From the NCBI GenBank assembly GCA_947247005.1, contig OX365959.1, positions 39,283,097 through 39,347,096 of the forward strand: a stretch of 64,000 nt of DNA. The letters run 5' to 3'. The position numbers were made by a program, and so were the translations under genes. Numbering within the stretch: position 1 is the stretch's first letter; each line of letters begins with the position of its first letter. This document shows positions 37,212-49,035 of this stretch, piece after piece. The stretch is from Spisula solida (taxonomy: Eukaryota; Mollusca; Bivalvia; Venerida; Mactridae). The notes beneath the pieces are model-generated. The model ran no database searches. It was not told the origin of the DNA and saw only the letters and a program-made list of their open reading frames with translations.

Positions 37212-37889
37212 GTTATCTAAGGTGACTTGACTTGTAATCTGAGTTTCCTTGTTGTGTTTTGTTTTACTCCTGCTGTTTCTTTCGAGTCCTGCCTACACAT
37301 GCCAATGTGTTACTAGTATTATCGTTGGACTTTCATCTTGGATAAATTGAAGCGAGTTTCGTGGAAATCGATTATTAAATTCAAATGCTATGGAGCGCCA
37401 CGAAAACATTACACGAGCCTTTGATTCTAAACTTAAAATCAGAGTAAACGATGTACATGGTCCCCAATTACGCATTTAGGTACTGTTTTATCGAAGCACT
37501 TACGGAAACCGTAAACTTAGGTTCAAATATATCCTTGAGTATTCTTTCTAACCTACGCAATTGATATTTGGTTTTTAGGCGTTCCTTGACTGAGCAAACA
37601 TGATTATTGAACAACCCTTTAACACAAGTTGTAGCTGTTAAAGAGATATGAAGAATACATTTCTGAACGAGTATTTAATATTTCCGTTAGAGATTTGATA
37701 ATACAGTACCATGGTATTTAAATCGGTCAATGATTGAACGAAAAACACACGGAGCGCTCACAAGTTCGTTACAGATATTTACACGGAAGAAAGGTCGTAA
37801 GAAAGGAGGAATAACATTCCTTAAATCATCTACCTCTTGCAACTTAACCTTAATTATGTCCGTGTTTACTGTTTCATGGTGACTTTAGA

Positions 37890-38249
37890 CTACTTTTTAC
37901 AAATACACTTTCTCGAATGTACACAATCATAATCATTCCATCCGATGGCTTTACCCTGGTAAGTAAGGCAACGTCCTTCTGCTGTGTTTTCTGGCCTCCC
38001 TGGCAACCAGTTTGTGTAATCCCACGTATCTCAGTTAATCCATCCCCACTGACTGAGCTCTCTTTGTCCACCAAGCCATATGCCAGCATCTTTAATCATG
38101 TTAAGAAAGTGATTTTCCAGTGGTGTCGAATCTGATGTCAGATTTCCACCATTGTCGGCACAAAAACCTTCACATTGCGTCCAGTTATACTTAACGGGTG
38201 ACATCATGTAGCAGGCATGAGCAAATCGGACCCATCCTTCGTTACAAAC
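37890..38249 (-). pseudogene. C-type lectin domain exon with one in-frame stop
   Basis: After a TTTCTAG acceptor the minus strand reads VCNEGWVRFAHACY, WTQCEGFCADNGGNL, a WLGG core (GIWLGGQRE) and WGWIN. Then comes TGA at 38031-38033, and in the same frame DTWDYTNWLPGRPEN, CLTYQG, GWNDYDC and CICKK-TAG. This is a complete C-type lectin domain in order, with the usual cysteines, WIGG-like and WND motifs. The Ca-site tripeptide position reads RPE rather than EPN or QPD, so sugar specificity cannot be told. Only one codon, probably GGA to TGA, breaks it. Bivalve lectins of this kind bind microbial glycans. No convincing signal-peptide exon was found upstream. Confidence 0.83.
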
Positions 38250-38319
38250 CTAGAAATGTTCAATAGAATGGACACTCAGTCACAAAACAAGGAGGTACAC
38301 ATGGCATAAACAGAAATTG

Positions 38320-38420
38320 TGTTAAAAGAGGCGACTCATTATTTTTGCAGATGTAAGCAGTGGCTACGGGATTCCAATCTGCACGGGGGAATGCGTTGCC
38401 ATCCTTGTCATTATATATAC
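38320..38420 (-). pseudogene. Possible remnant of a second C-type lectin domain end
   Basis: Just upstream of the lectin exon the minus strand reads ADWNPVATAYICKNN. It resembles the closing WN...YICK of a C-type lectin domain but lacks the expected cysteine spacing. The match is short and may be chance. Confidence 0.25.
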
Positions 38421-38460
38421 AAATGTACGTATAGAGGGATTTAGAATGGATCGACTGCAA

Positions 38461-40105
38461 TGATGTTCATGGTTACAATTTCAAATTCCTTTGGTTAAAT
38501 GTGGTATACTAATTATTATGTTGTTATGTTAATGGAGACCACCACATGTGGCGTTACATCCATCTATATCTGCAAGGAAATAATAAGACAAACTCGGGCA
38601 TTGTGAAGAACAAATAAGGACACGGAAAGTGTTTAACTTTACATTAGATTGGGTCCGGTAAGATCTGGTTAAAATGGACGTCAAAAATGGTCAATCTAGA
38701 TGGCGACTGTACTTTAGTTTATATAGGCAATTTTAGATAATCCACCTAAAGTGTGTGTTCTTTTGGATTCGTTTGGATGAGAAGTTTTATATCACCCGAA
38801 AAATGTATGATTGACCACAGGATGCCAAACCAAAACTGAAATATTTGGGAGGGGAACCAGACTACATCGATATATCGCTAAAGTGTGAACCTTCGAGGGT
38901 ATATAAATGTTCGGTGATATTTCGGCGACACATTCACGTTTACAAATATTTCCCGACCATGCTCTTCGTTGCCTAGGTAGAGCTCCGGGAGGCATGAGAC
39001 ATTTCGTGATATCTGGGGAAATCGGGTTGGATTATCTGGATGACTCGCAATGTGTTCACGACGTCATGCGACGGTCACACTGCCTATGGGGAGTAGCCTC
39101 AAATGTAATCATGGGCTTTGTGTCGGGAACAGGCTCTGCAAAAACATCGGGACACATTGGCTTAAAATATGTGTAATTGCTCATCGCCAATGATTTTTCA
39201 TCAGTAGGACACATGTATAATTGATCGACAAAAGCGGATGAGCTGGTAAAAGCACACACAAAAGTCTTACGATAACAATGAACTTATTTCAGAAATAACT
39301 TACGATTCTTGTATACTGTTCCTTGTTTGTTATTTGATTTATCCTTGTTACCGATTTCAAAACGATGCACGTATAATTATCTTCATGAAATTCTACCGCG
39401 CTGCATTCGTCAAGGGAGGAACATCTTCGTGATCATTGCAATGCGCTTGTAGCGTTCATAGTTTTTACAACCGCATCATCTGTGTATTCAATACCTTCTT
39501 TATGCATTACGTCAAAATGGCCATGAACTATTCGCTGATGAAACATAAAGAAAAACAATTTCAAACACCAAAACATTTCCATTGTCGTTGTTGAAATGTA
39601 ACAAGGTAACATCTCTGGATTAGACTACTCAAGCTGCAGAATCAATATGAAAATCCGCACAACTCCCCTGCACGAGTTATGCAAAAAATGGCGAGATTTC
39701 AATAACCAATGCTAGAGTGTGGTAATACCACGTGGTACATGACGTAATTTTTGGGCTAACAACGGCAGTAAAAATCTGTCAACAAAACGTTAAAACAACC
39801 GTAAGTATTTTATTCTTTGACCGATTTTCACGAGACATCTTCGACGCTCGGGCCGAGTATGAGTACCTTCGATGCAGCTTATTATTGTACAACAAAATGT
39901 CACGGTTTTTGCCCCTAACCGACTTCATGACAAAATGACCGGATATCAGTTCAGTCAGTTTCCGGCAAAAACTTAGAATATAAGTTGCATGGAACTCATT
40001 TTCGGCTTGATAAATCTACTTGACTCGACTTGGTATCATATTGTAATCCTGTCGTCCGTCTGTCCCTCAACATTGCTCATGTTTTACTTAAAAACCATTG
40101 AAGGT
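38461..40105. other. Upstream of the lectin exon; no firm exon
   Basis: The minus strand at 39259-38792 is one frame with two stops and several cysteines. The plus strand at 38907-39173 is an 89-codon frame containing GEIGLDY. Neither can be assigned with confidence. Confidence 0.4.
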
Positions 40106-40560
40106 ATCGAATGTTTACCCTGTGATGTTTGCTTGTCCTTATGATGAGTGGTTGTCCATGTGATGTGTGGTTGTCCATTTGGTGTATGGTTGTCCTTGTG
40201 ATATGTGGTGTGGTTGACCTTGTGATATGTGTTTGTCCTTGTGATGTGTGGTGTGGTTGACCTTGTGATATGTGTTTGTCCTTGTGATGTGCGGTTGTCC
40301 TTGTGATGTGTGGTTGTCCTTGTGATGTGTGGTGTGGTTGACCTTGTGATATGTGTTTGTCCTTATGATGTGCGGTTGTCCTTGTGATGTGTGGTTGTCC
40401 TTGTGATGTGTGGTTGTCCATGTGATGTGTGGTTGTCCTTGTGATGTGTGGTTGTCCTTGTGATGTGTGGTTGTCCTTGTGATGTGTGGTTGTCCTTGTG
40501 ATGTGTGGTTGTCCATGTGATGTGTGGTTGTCCTTGTGATGTGTGGTTGTCCTTGTGTGG
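40106..40560. repeat. 19-bp minisatellite
   Basis: Units are of the form 'ttgtccttgtgatgtgtgg' with variants (ttgacc, ttgtccat). The minus strand stays open across it and reads as a His/Thr/Gln-rich peptide with a 19-residue period, which simply mirrors the repeat. Confidence 0.93.
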
Positions 40561-40929
40561 TTCTCTGTTCTGTTAAATTTTGCCTTCTCTGTTCTTTTAA
40601 ATGTTGCTTTCTATGTTCTCTTACGTGCTGCATTATCCGTTCTTTTAATTAAAAAGACAGAATAACGCAGACAACTTGAAATGGAATACCAAAATGTTCA
40701 ACATATAACAATTGAGTCATACTAGTACTGGTGTTCACAAACTATCCTAGTATAAACTGGTTTGCTAAACATGACTTATTTTGTCAACAGAGTTCAAGGG
40801 AAATTGGTATAAATTGTGTATGTTCATGTTTGGCATCGTAGAAAGAGTTTAAACGTTATTAGAATTATAGGACAGAATTACAAAATTTACATGCATGGTT
40901 GCTTTTCGAATAATCACAGGGCCTAATAA

Positions 40930-42510
40930 AGCCATTTGTGTTCTGTATGATTTAACGACAACTTCAAGTGTTCTACTAAGATGTTTCTAAATACCAGCCC
41001 AGTGTGTGTTAATTGACACATGCTTAGACTTCTGAGCAATTAGATCGCTACCAAGATAATATATTATTAAAGAGCTCAGTTTTAGTTAACTAATGAATTG
41101 GGTTTGTTGCTCTAATAAAACAAATTGTAATGATTTAGTCAAAACAGCCACAATACTAGTAATTCTCCCTGAATATGTCGATTTCGTGTTTTCAAAAAAC
41201 GAATAACTCTAGTTATATTGACAAGCGATGTTTAACCGGACATTAATCACATCAAAACCTTTCTGTGAAGTTAAATAGCGATTTCAAAAGGTAAGTCAGA
41301 GGTTATTGTGTTGACACATACTGGGTCCTGGTTGTGTCCAATGACATTATGTTAACAGCGAAAACAGACACTTTTCGCGCTTTGTAACGACGCACAGAAC
41401 GTATTATCGGAAACTAGAAGTCGGTGTACAAATTATGACATTGAATAAACCCAAAGACTTTGGGATGACACGTATCAAGCAATGCTTCAATTTGACAACA
41501 ATGATGGTTGATATGGCAACAATAATGTTGAAAACATTAAATAGACTGCTTCAAAGAGGCGGGAGACATCTGTGTTCATTGTTGTTATTTGTGAACGTTG
41601 TCCTGCATGATTTTACACCAAGTTTTCTACTAAGATGTTTCTACATAGAAGCCTAGTGTGTGTTAATTGTATACCTAGAAATCTAAGCCAAATTACTGGT
41701 TTATTGGCGACATTGTCTCCCTTATTACCAGTTTATCGAGGTAATTTTACGACTATTTAAACATACAGCTAAACAAGCCGAGCACAGAAAACATAAAAAA
41801 CAAGGCACAATGCCCAACTGAACCAACCGAGCACAGAAAACATTACAAAAACAAGGCAAAATGAGCAACTAAACAAGTAAATGATCCGCCCAAGTCCAAG
41901 CAGTCACAAAGTTGGATGAACAAGTAAAACATGCATACCGTGCACAGCAAATATGATCGTTACCAAAATACAATATTATTAGAAAGCTCGCCTTTAGGTT
42001 ACAAGTGAATTGGATGCGTAGCTGTAATAAAACAAATAGTAATACTTTGGTAAAGCTTGTTAACGACACAACCACCATAAATAATTCTCTCTGGATAAGT
42101 CGATTGCGTTGTTTGAAACTTAAACAGAAATCACATCATAACCTTCATAATTATGAAGTAAAAAATCGATTTTGTTTTGACACATGCCTTGGTCAAAGCT
42201 GTGTTGAATGACACCATTGGCTCTCTTCACGCTTTTTCAACGAAGAACATACCATATTATCGGATAGTCCTTTTTGTACATTTAGAAAATTATGGCATTG
42301 GAGATCAAAGTAGGGATGGCACGTATTAATCATTACTTCAGTGTGACAACAATAATGGTTGCTATGGCAAAAATAACATTGAAAAAATATATATCTAAAC
42401 GGTAGGGGACTTTTGTAGCATATTGCTTGAAATTCTTGTGTAAGCTCGTTTTGCCTATCCCAAAGGTCAAGGTCACAATTGGAGGTCAAATTGAAGTTTG
42501 TACGGAGCAT
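40930..42510. repeat. Tandem duplication, two diverged units of about 0.7-0.9 kb
   Basis: 'Ttctactaagatgtttctaa', 'aataaaacaaattgtaatg' and 'tttgacaacaatgatggttg' in unit 1 (to about 41625) recur in order in unit 2. Unit 2 also holds an insertion with two 'ccgagcacagaaaacat' units near 41780-41870. It lies downstream of the third C1q gene. Confidence 0.7.
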
Positions 42511-42627
42511 TTCTTCTTAATGCATGTTGGGATTATGTTTAACTTGGCACACTTAACATTGTGCTTTTTGTCAACATGCGAAGGCTCGACCTAAACTGCC
42601 CAAGGTCATGGATTAATAGTTGTATTT

Positions 42628-42807
42628 TTAAACCATATACAATAAAACGCCTACGAACGAAGATGCGCGCTCGCCGTCGCTTCCAAATAGATCTGTACCA
42701 CCGTTTGGTTCAAGCCACACCCTATCACGCTGATTGACTTGTAGAATAGCTGTACAACTTCCTTGGTTGTCTTCTACATCGTTACGACTTTCAGCCACTG
42801 CACCTAA
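42628..42807 (-). CDS. Exon 4 of third C1q gene
   Basis: Acceptor TGACAG, then LGAVAESRNDVEDNQGS, QRDRVWLEPNGG and SFVGVLLYMV before TAA at 42628-42630. It has 59 open codons plus the stop, so this exon is under no visible decay. Confidence 0.82.
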   Translation of the reverse strand, partial: LGAVAESRNDVEDNQGSCTAILQVNQRDRVWLEPNGGTDLFGSDGERASSFVGVLLYMV

Positions 42808-43024
42808 CTGTCACCATGGAGATAAACAAACAACAACAACATAATTATCATGTGTTCTATAGTCTGCTTAATCAAGGCTGTCACTTGTATAGTTCGATTT
42901 CGAGCATTGAGCCGTGACTGCACTTTTAAGGTTTCAACCATTCATCGATATAGGTTAGTGTAGGCTTAGTCAATGGGGTAAGTATTTCAATTAATAGGGT
43001 AGGTTATTTCGTCTGTAGGATTGG

Positions 43025-43095
43025 TCGTGAGGATAAAGCGCTCGATACATTCTAAAATAACTTTTGTCAGACCAGGGTTCGAATCCCACCAAAAT
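43025..43095 (+). repeat. tRNA-like SINE head
   Basis: 'Gaggataaagcgctcg' (A-box region) and 'gggttcgaatcccacca' (T arm with B-box). The anticodon arm is degenerate. Confidence 0.55.
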
Positions 43096-43394
43096 ATTTT
43101 TACATTTTTAATTTTATAGTTTTTAAATGCTTAGAACTTGCTAAAGTTGTGTAATACTAGTTTATGTGACAAACTATATTTGTTACATGTATGTTGTAGA
43201 ACGTTCTGATGGCTAATCAACGTAATATAGGTTGTCAGTAAAAAGCTCGGAATACACAAACGATCGAAATAAGTAAAAATGGAAAATATATTGAATCGAC
43301 ACCTTTTTATGCATCATTTAAAAAACACAAACATCGCTTTACCTTATACTCTCATTAAATAACATAAAATAATGATCCTAAAAAATGAGTGAAT

Positions 43395-43465
43395 TGATGA
43401 TTTGAACCAGAGATTATTGGGTTAGCAATTCTGAACGTTGCCGGCTGTACTAAACTGTAATTCGA
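43395..43465 (-). repeat. tRNA-like fragment, antisense
   Basis: The minus strand carries a B-box-like GGTTCAAATC after 'gctaacccaataatctct'. It is degenerate and weak. Confidence 0.35.
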
Positions 43466-43767
43466 TAACAAACACATATCTGTAAGAATCATATAATTCC
43501 CTCTGAACGTAATAAACCATGGTCTACCCGCCATTTTTATTGTTTAAAACGTTTTACTCGAATAAAACGGCAGTGAAAATCAATACCTTATGCGCAAAGC
43601 AATACACTCATATACATGTATACAATATCTCTTAATTTATATAATAAACATAAACTATGTTTTTAAGCCGTGACTAATTTATGCAGCCAAGTTGATTCCC
43701 GCATAAAGGGTATGTATATATAAGCAATACCAACATAAGTTAAATAAATATTTTCTGTAAGTAACTG

Positions 43768-43842
43768 AATACGTGGCCCAATGGATACGGCGATGTCTTA
43801 GGAGACTTATTGTTTTAGGTTCGATCCTTGGCATGGTCATTT
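43768..43842 (+). repeat. tRNA-Arg-like pseudogene or SINE head
   Basis: 'Gtggcccaatggatacggcg' matches the D-arm region of animal tRNA-Arg, and 'aggttcgatccttggcatgg' the T arm. The acceptor stem does not pair well, so it is not functional. Confidence 0.55.
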
Positions 43843-44246
43843 TTGATATATGTTTTGTTTTCAAATCGCATGTTCAAATAATATTACACAAGAAAGAAAG
43901 ATAGTCATATCCTGGAATTCATGTATTAAATAATGGGCGGTGTATTAGTCAAAATTAAGTTTCGTTAGTCAAAGTAGCCGCGTGCAATTATATAGTGACT
44001 TCGACTAGTTAGGTACTGGGGACGATTCCCTTATGATAATGAATTGTTAACATGATTCATTTTAAATACTTTGTACATAAAGTTTGCGAGGAGTACATAA
44101 TTTTATAATCATTAGCCTTTGTGTATTGAACTTGTTTTGCCAGTTGAACACAATCACTTGCGTAAGATGTTGCTATAAACGATATTCGAACACCCGCATG
44201 AAAAATTCAAATGCAACATCCGACTCAGAGTCATACAAAACTGTTA

Positions 44247-44815
44247 AGAGTTAATTTGTATTTAAGGTGGTAGAAATATGGGGTGAAGAGTTATGTGTTT
44301 AAGGTGGTAGAAACATTGGATGTAGAGTTATGTGTTTAAGGTGGTAGAAACATTGGATGTAGAGTTATGTGTTAAATGTGGTAGAAACATTGGGTGAAGA
44401 GTTATGTGTTTAAGGTGGTAGAAACATTGGGTGAAGAGTTATGTGTTTAAGGTGGTAGAAACATTGGATGTAGAGTTATGTGTTTAAGGTGGTAGAAACA
44501 TTGGGTGAAGAGTTATGTGTTTAAGGTGGTAGAAACATTGGATGTAGAGTTATGTGTTTAAGGTTGGTAGAAACATGGATGACGAGTTGTGTGTTTAAAT
44601 TGGTAGAAACGTAGATGGAAAGTGTGTTTGAGATGGCAGAACTATTTGTGAAGAGTTATGTGTTAAAGGTGGTAGAAACGGGGATGAAGAGTTTTGTGTT
44701 TAAGGTGGTAGAAAGGGGGATGAAGAGTTATGTGTTAAAGGTGGTAGAAACATGAATGCAGAGTTATGTGTTAAAGGTGGTAAAAACATGGGTGAAGAGT
44801 TTATCTTCAAAGTAC
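44247..44815. repeat. 37-bp minisatellite, about 15 units
   Basis: Units run 'gtgtttaaggtggtagaaac' plus 'attggatgtagagttat'. Variants increase toward the right end. It lies in intron 3 of the third C1q gene. Confidence 0.92.
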
Positions 44816-45159
44816 ATGTAAGAGGGTACTTTAAAAAAATACTTGGTCATAATTGTTGGTACCGTTGATATGCAATAGTGCATTTTGTATGACGGTAACG
44901 TCATTTATGTGGTTGTCATGACGCCGTGAACATTAGGGTGACTGTTTCTTTTTGTTACTTTTGCTTTGATCACCTATATAATTAAACCAATTGTACTCTA
45001 AGATAAATCATTTTTCGGGACCAGCTTAATTGTAAAAATTCAAACATTTCGGTTATTTTCCCTACAAAACATTCCAGATAAGGTGTTTATCTGCTATTGG
45101 AAACAAAATGCTAGTCATCGAGCTAAATAATTGACCTAGGGACATTTAGTATTCCCTAC

Positions 45160-45281
45160 CTTATGGTTTCCATTGACAACCAGTTTGACCCAGATGTCGT
45201 AATTGTGTTCTCTCTGGAGTTTTCGGGCTGTCACAGACCAGGAGAATAAATACACTCCAGATGTCGGCACGGTGAATATTC
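45160..45281 (-). CDS. Exon 3 of third C1q gene
   Basis: Acceptor TTGACAG, donor AAG|GTAGGG, 122 bp. It encodes GIFTVPTSGVYLFSWSVTA, then YDIWVKLVVNGNHK. It is open and very close in design to exon 3 of the intact gene. Confidence 0.82.
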
Positions 45282-45473
45282 CTGTCAATACAATATGATA
45301 ATATACAATAAAGTTGTCTTGAATTATGCAAATATATTTTACTGAAATGGTTTTGCTCATTTTCTTACGTTAAGAACGTAAAACCATGCCATGTCGGTGC
45401 AACCTTAGGTTTGTATGATTAATACGTCATGGTTGTTTTTACAACTTATGTACCAATCAGACTGAACTGAACA

Positions 45474-46690
45474 CTCTCCCCTCCCCCCGGTCCTCTTTAC
45501 TCTCCCCTCCCCCGGTCCTCTTTACTCTCCCCTCCCGGTCCTCTTTACTCTCCCCTCCCGGTCCTCTTTACTCTCCCCCGGTCCTCTTTACTCTCCCCTC
45601 CCGGTCCTCTTTACTGTCCCCTCTGGTCCTCTTTACTGTCCCCTCTGGTCCTCTTTAGTGTCCCCTCCCGGTCCTCTTTACTTTCCCCTACCGGTCCTTT
45701 TACCCTCCACACCCGGTCCTCTTTACTGTCCCCTCTGGTCCCACCCACCCAACACGCCTTCCCCTCCCGGTCCTCTTTGCTGTCCCCTCCTGGTCATCTT
45801 TACTGTCCCCTCCCGGTCCTCTTTACTGTCCCCTCCCGGTCCTCTTTACTGTCCCCTCCCGGTCCTCTTTACTGTCCCCTCCCGGTCCTTTTTACTCTCC
45901 CCTCCCGGTCTTCTTTACTCTCCCCTCCCGGTCCTCTTTACTCTCCCCTCCCCGTCCTCTTTACTCTCCCCTCCCGGTCCTCTTTACTCTCCCCTCCCCG
46001 TCCTCTTTACTCTCCCCTCCCGGTCCTCTTTACTGTCCCCTCTGGTCCCACCCACCCAACACGCCTTCCCCTCCCGGTCCTCTTTACTGTCCCCTCTGGT
46101 CACACCCACCAAACACGCCTTCCCCTCCCGGTACTCTTTACTGTCCCCTCTGGTCCCACCCACCGAACACGCCTTCCCCTCCCGGTCCTCTTTACTCTCC
46201 CCTCCCGGTCCTCTTTACTCTCCCCTCCCGGTCCTCTTTACTCTCCCCTCCCGGTCCTCTTTACTGTCCCCTCTGGTCTACTTTACTCTCCCCTCCCGGT
46301 CCCCTTTACTCTCCCCTCCCGGTCCTCTTTACTGTCCCCTCTGGTCACACCCACCCAACACGCCTTCCCCTCCCGGTCCTCTTTACTGACCCCACTGGTC
46401 CCATCCACCCAACACGCCTTCCCCTCCCGGTCCTCTTTACTGTCCCCTCTGGTCCCACCCACCCAACACGCCTTCCCCTCCGGTCCTCTTTACTGTCCCC
46501 TCTGGTCCCACCCACCCAACACGCCTTCCCCTCCCGGTCCTCTTTACTGTCCCCTCTGGTCCCACCCACCCAACACGCCTTCCCCTCCCGGTCCTCTTTA
46601 CTGTCCCCTCTGGTCCCACCCACCCAACACGCCTTCCCCTCCCGGTCCTCTTTACTGTCCCCTCTGGTCCCACCCACCCTACACGCCTTT
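45474..46690. repeat. Pyrimidine-rich minisatellite, 23-bp unit with higher-order blocks
   Basis: Basic unit 'tcccctcccggtcctcttta' plus 'ctg/ctc'. In the right half a block with 'ggtcccacccacccaacacg' alternates with it. The plus strand is almost free of A and G for 1.2 kb. Long open frames occur on both strands because 23-bp units cycle all three frames; they are not genes. It lies in intron 2 of the third C1q gene. Confidence 0.93.
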
Positions 46691-47624
46691 CCCCGCTTCC
46701 GCCCTCATCCAGTAGTCAGTGACTGTGTCGATTGATGAACAGTTTTTTTATTTATGTTCTAAACTTAAAATAGCAACACTTAATGTTGAAATCTTTTTAT
46801 ATACATTGTATGTAAGCGAAATATGAATATGCTATACACACAGGGGGCATACCGGGCAATAAGATAAGAAGATATTTATGGTCCAGTCAGGATAAAACTC
46901 CAGTGAAGCAGCGGTCGAGTCCACTATAACGGTGTAAAACCAATTATAAATGCTTACACTGTACAAACAACTATAATTTTAATGCTAAACAACCATACTA
47001 GACTTCGCCCTACCTGTTTAAACAATGGTTGTGATTTTTTGCTACACATAAACTGCAACGTCACTGTCACAATATCCTAACTGGACTATACATTCTTGTT
47101 TAGATTTAACAAACAACTTGATGTTGATATTACAGTAATATTGTACATTACCTGTGGTATCATCGTATCCTCAAGCCTGGTTGTACAACACTTGATTATA
47201 TACGATTGGTTGATCGTACGTGATCTAGGTATGCTGAGAACGCCACTTGTTCCGGTACCTGACGCTTTCCTTGAAATATAACATAATACGTACATGCAGA
47301 GAGCTAAATCGTTGACAATCAATCACTATGTATGTATGTAATAACAATAATTTGCCGTTATGGTGACATTGGAACCTATGTGGTGTATGGGGTCGTCGCC
47401 TAGCAATGTAAAGTAGGAACGCCACTAGACTATTCAACTAGCGCAAATAACAGTATCAACGCAACCATATCACACTGACAGTTATGGTATTACGGCCGCC
47501 ATGCTGCACAAAATGCGCATATGTGAAATAAGCATTTCATGTTTTTCTTAGATAGAACACATCATTGCATTTCATAAGATGCAATCTCGACAATAAAGTT
47601 ACATCCTCATGCATCAGGGCCAGA

Positions 47625-47770
47625 GGTAGACTCGCGTATATCGGTGCTATACACCGGGCACGTTAAAGAACCAAGGAATCTATTCGAAACGAGCTAGGAT
47701 AACGCACCCGGATTCCTTGTATCACATCTCCGTCTCTCCGTTGATATACGTCTGCCCTTGTCAGCCCAAA
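47625..47770 (+). repeat. SINE-like repeat, copy 2
   Basis: It is homologous to 33950-34060. 'Cgtctctccgttgatatacg' and a GAA-rich tail (47826-47842) follow. It lies in intron 1 of the third C1q gene. Confidence 0.65.
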
Positions 47771-48078
47771 AAAAAGAAATTAAATTTGCGATAATGACCT
47801 AGAGTGGGCCCTGCAAATAAAATGGAAGAAGAAGAAGAAGAACTAGATTTGTTAATATTTGCCCAAATTACTAAATTATAAAATGATGTTGCGAATTTGT
47901 CAGAATAAAAAGAAAGAATAACGACTTATTTTCATTGTTAAGCTGCCAACCTATACGGCTCAATATAATGTACATGTTGGGCTGCTCGCTTAAAATTTTA
48001 TTTCTATTCCAAACCGGACTTTTATGATTAGGGATGTTCCGCTACAGACGTACCATAAATTATATATATAACATATAC

Positions 48079-48388
48079 CTGTGTCATCTATTCCACATTG
48101 ATCGAGTATGTCGTCAGCTTTCCTCTCCACAGTTGCCTGGCAACGAGTTTCACATTCTGTAAGTCTATTCTCCAGTTCGTTATGTTTAACACGAAACTGA
48201 GCGGTGGTCGAGACCAGTGCACCGATAGATTGTTTCATTGCAACTTCCGTCTTCTCCAATCGATCTATTTTACTTTGCATCACCGTGATGATTTTAGCGA
48301 GAACTTCGATGTCGTCTGTCTGCTCCACGGCAGCATTTTCGGATAATCTTATAAAAACACTTAACAGCAGGAATAGTGTCAACGCCAT
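48079..48388 (-). CDS. Exon 1 of third C1q gene
   Basis: Signal peptide, then a short coiled coil with a cysteine-containing end (ECETRC, DQCGIDDTG). The donor GTATATG follows at 48078. The frame is open from the ATG to the donor. Confidence 0.75.
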
Positions 48389-49035
48389 TCTGGTTGTTTC
48401 AGTAAAACAACACAGCGATAAGACACCTTATGTAGATAAGAAAATATCACCAAGTTTAAGAATGACTGATTAAGATCAAGCAAGTTCAAGTCCGAAGCAT
48501 AAAGATAATGAAGAATCGGACAGGCAATGCAGCACATTTAACTGAACCAGTCAAATGGGGAAATCATAAATAACAAAGACCACAATTGCACGGCACAATG
48601 CCCGACATAAAACTGGATTAGAAACTGTAAATAATCAGCCGAAAGTTCAAGTGCGAGCTGTCAAAACCCTGAAATACCTAGAAAGTACAAAGGTTAAAAC
48701 ATGATGCGTCTATTAAGTCTACTAAAAAGGCGGGGCATCAGGTAAATGTACTGCAGAAAAAATAAAAGAAATGACTTACCTTTTTTTATTCACTTGCCTG
48801 GCATGAATGCCATTGGGCCAACACCAAGATCATGGAGCCTAGTTGAGCACCCGGAATGTTATGTTGGATAGACATTGACAGAGTGATAGTCCTTTGTTGG
48901 AGCAAAGGAATTTGAAATCCTATAAATAAAACATGATAGAAGTCGATCCAAACAAATGTGCTCTATACATTCATTAAAGACACGTTGTTTGTGTGTCAAA
49001 ATCCCTCTAATTAGATTTTAGTGCTGGGTGAATAT

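Larger units (their letters stand above)
42628..48388 (-). pseudogene. Third C1q domain-containing gene; exon 2 damaged
   Basis: Exons are 48388-48079, 47269-47152, 45281-45160 and 42807-42628. Exon 1 has a signal peptide (MALTLFLLLSVFIRLSENAA) and a coiled coil (MQSKIDRLEKTEVAMKQSIGAL) and ends phase 1 before GTATATG. Exon 3 (122 bp) encodes IFTVPTSGVYLFSWSVTA through VVNGNHK. Exon 4 starts LGAVAESRNDVEDNQGS and ends SFVGVLLYMV-TAA. Exon 2 encodes QVAFSAYLDHVRS but is 118 bp, not 135. It has TAA at 47196-47198 and is out of frame before the GYDDTTG end. The normal four-exon product is therefore not made. Because exons 1 and 3 meet in matching phases, an exon-2-skipped transcript would stay in frame (203 residues, truncated C1q). 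Either a young pseudogene or a gene using that isoform. Confidence 0.78.

Noticed and set aside
40077..40633. His/Gln/Thr-rich minus-strand frames of 114 and 164 codons
   Set aside because: Direct translation of the 19-bp minisatellite with a 19-residue period; two overlapping frames give the same peptide.
45658..46715. Long open frames (243 and 312 codons on plus, 78-110 on minus) rich in Pro/Leu/Ser
   Set aside because: They are produced by the 23-bp pyrimidine minisatellite; the same peptide appears in every frame and no start context or domain is present.
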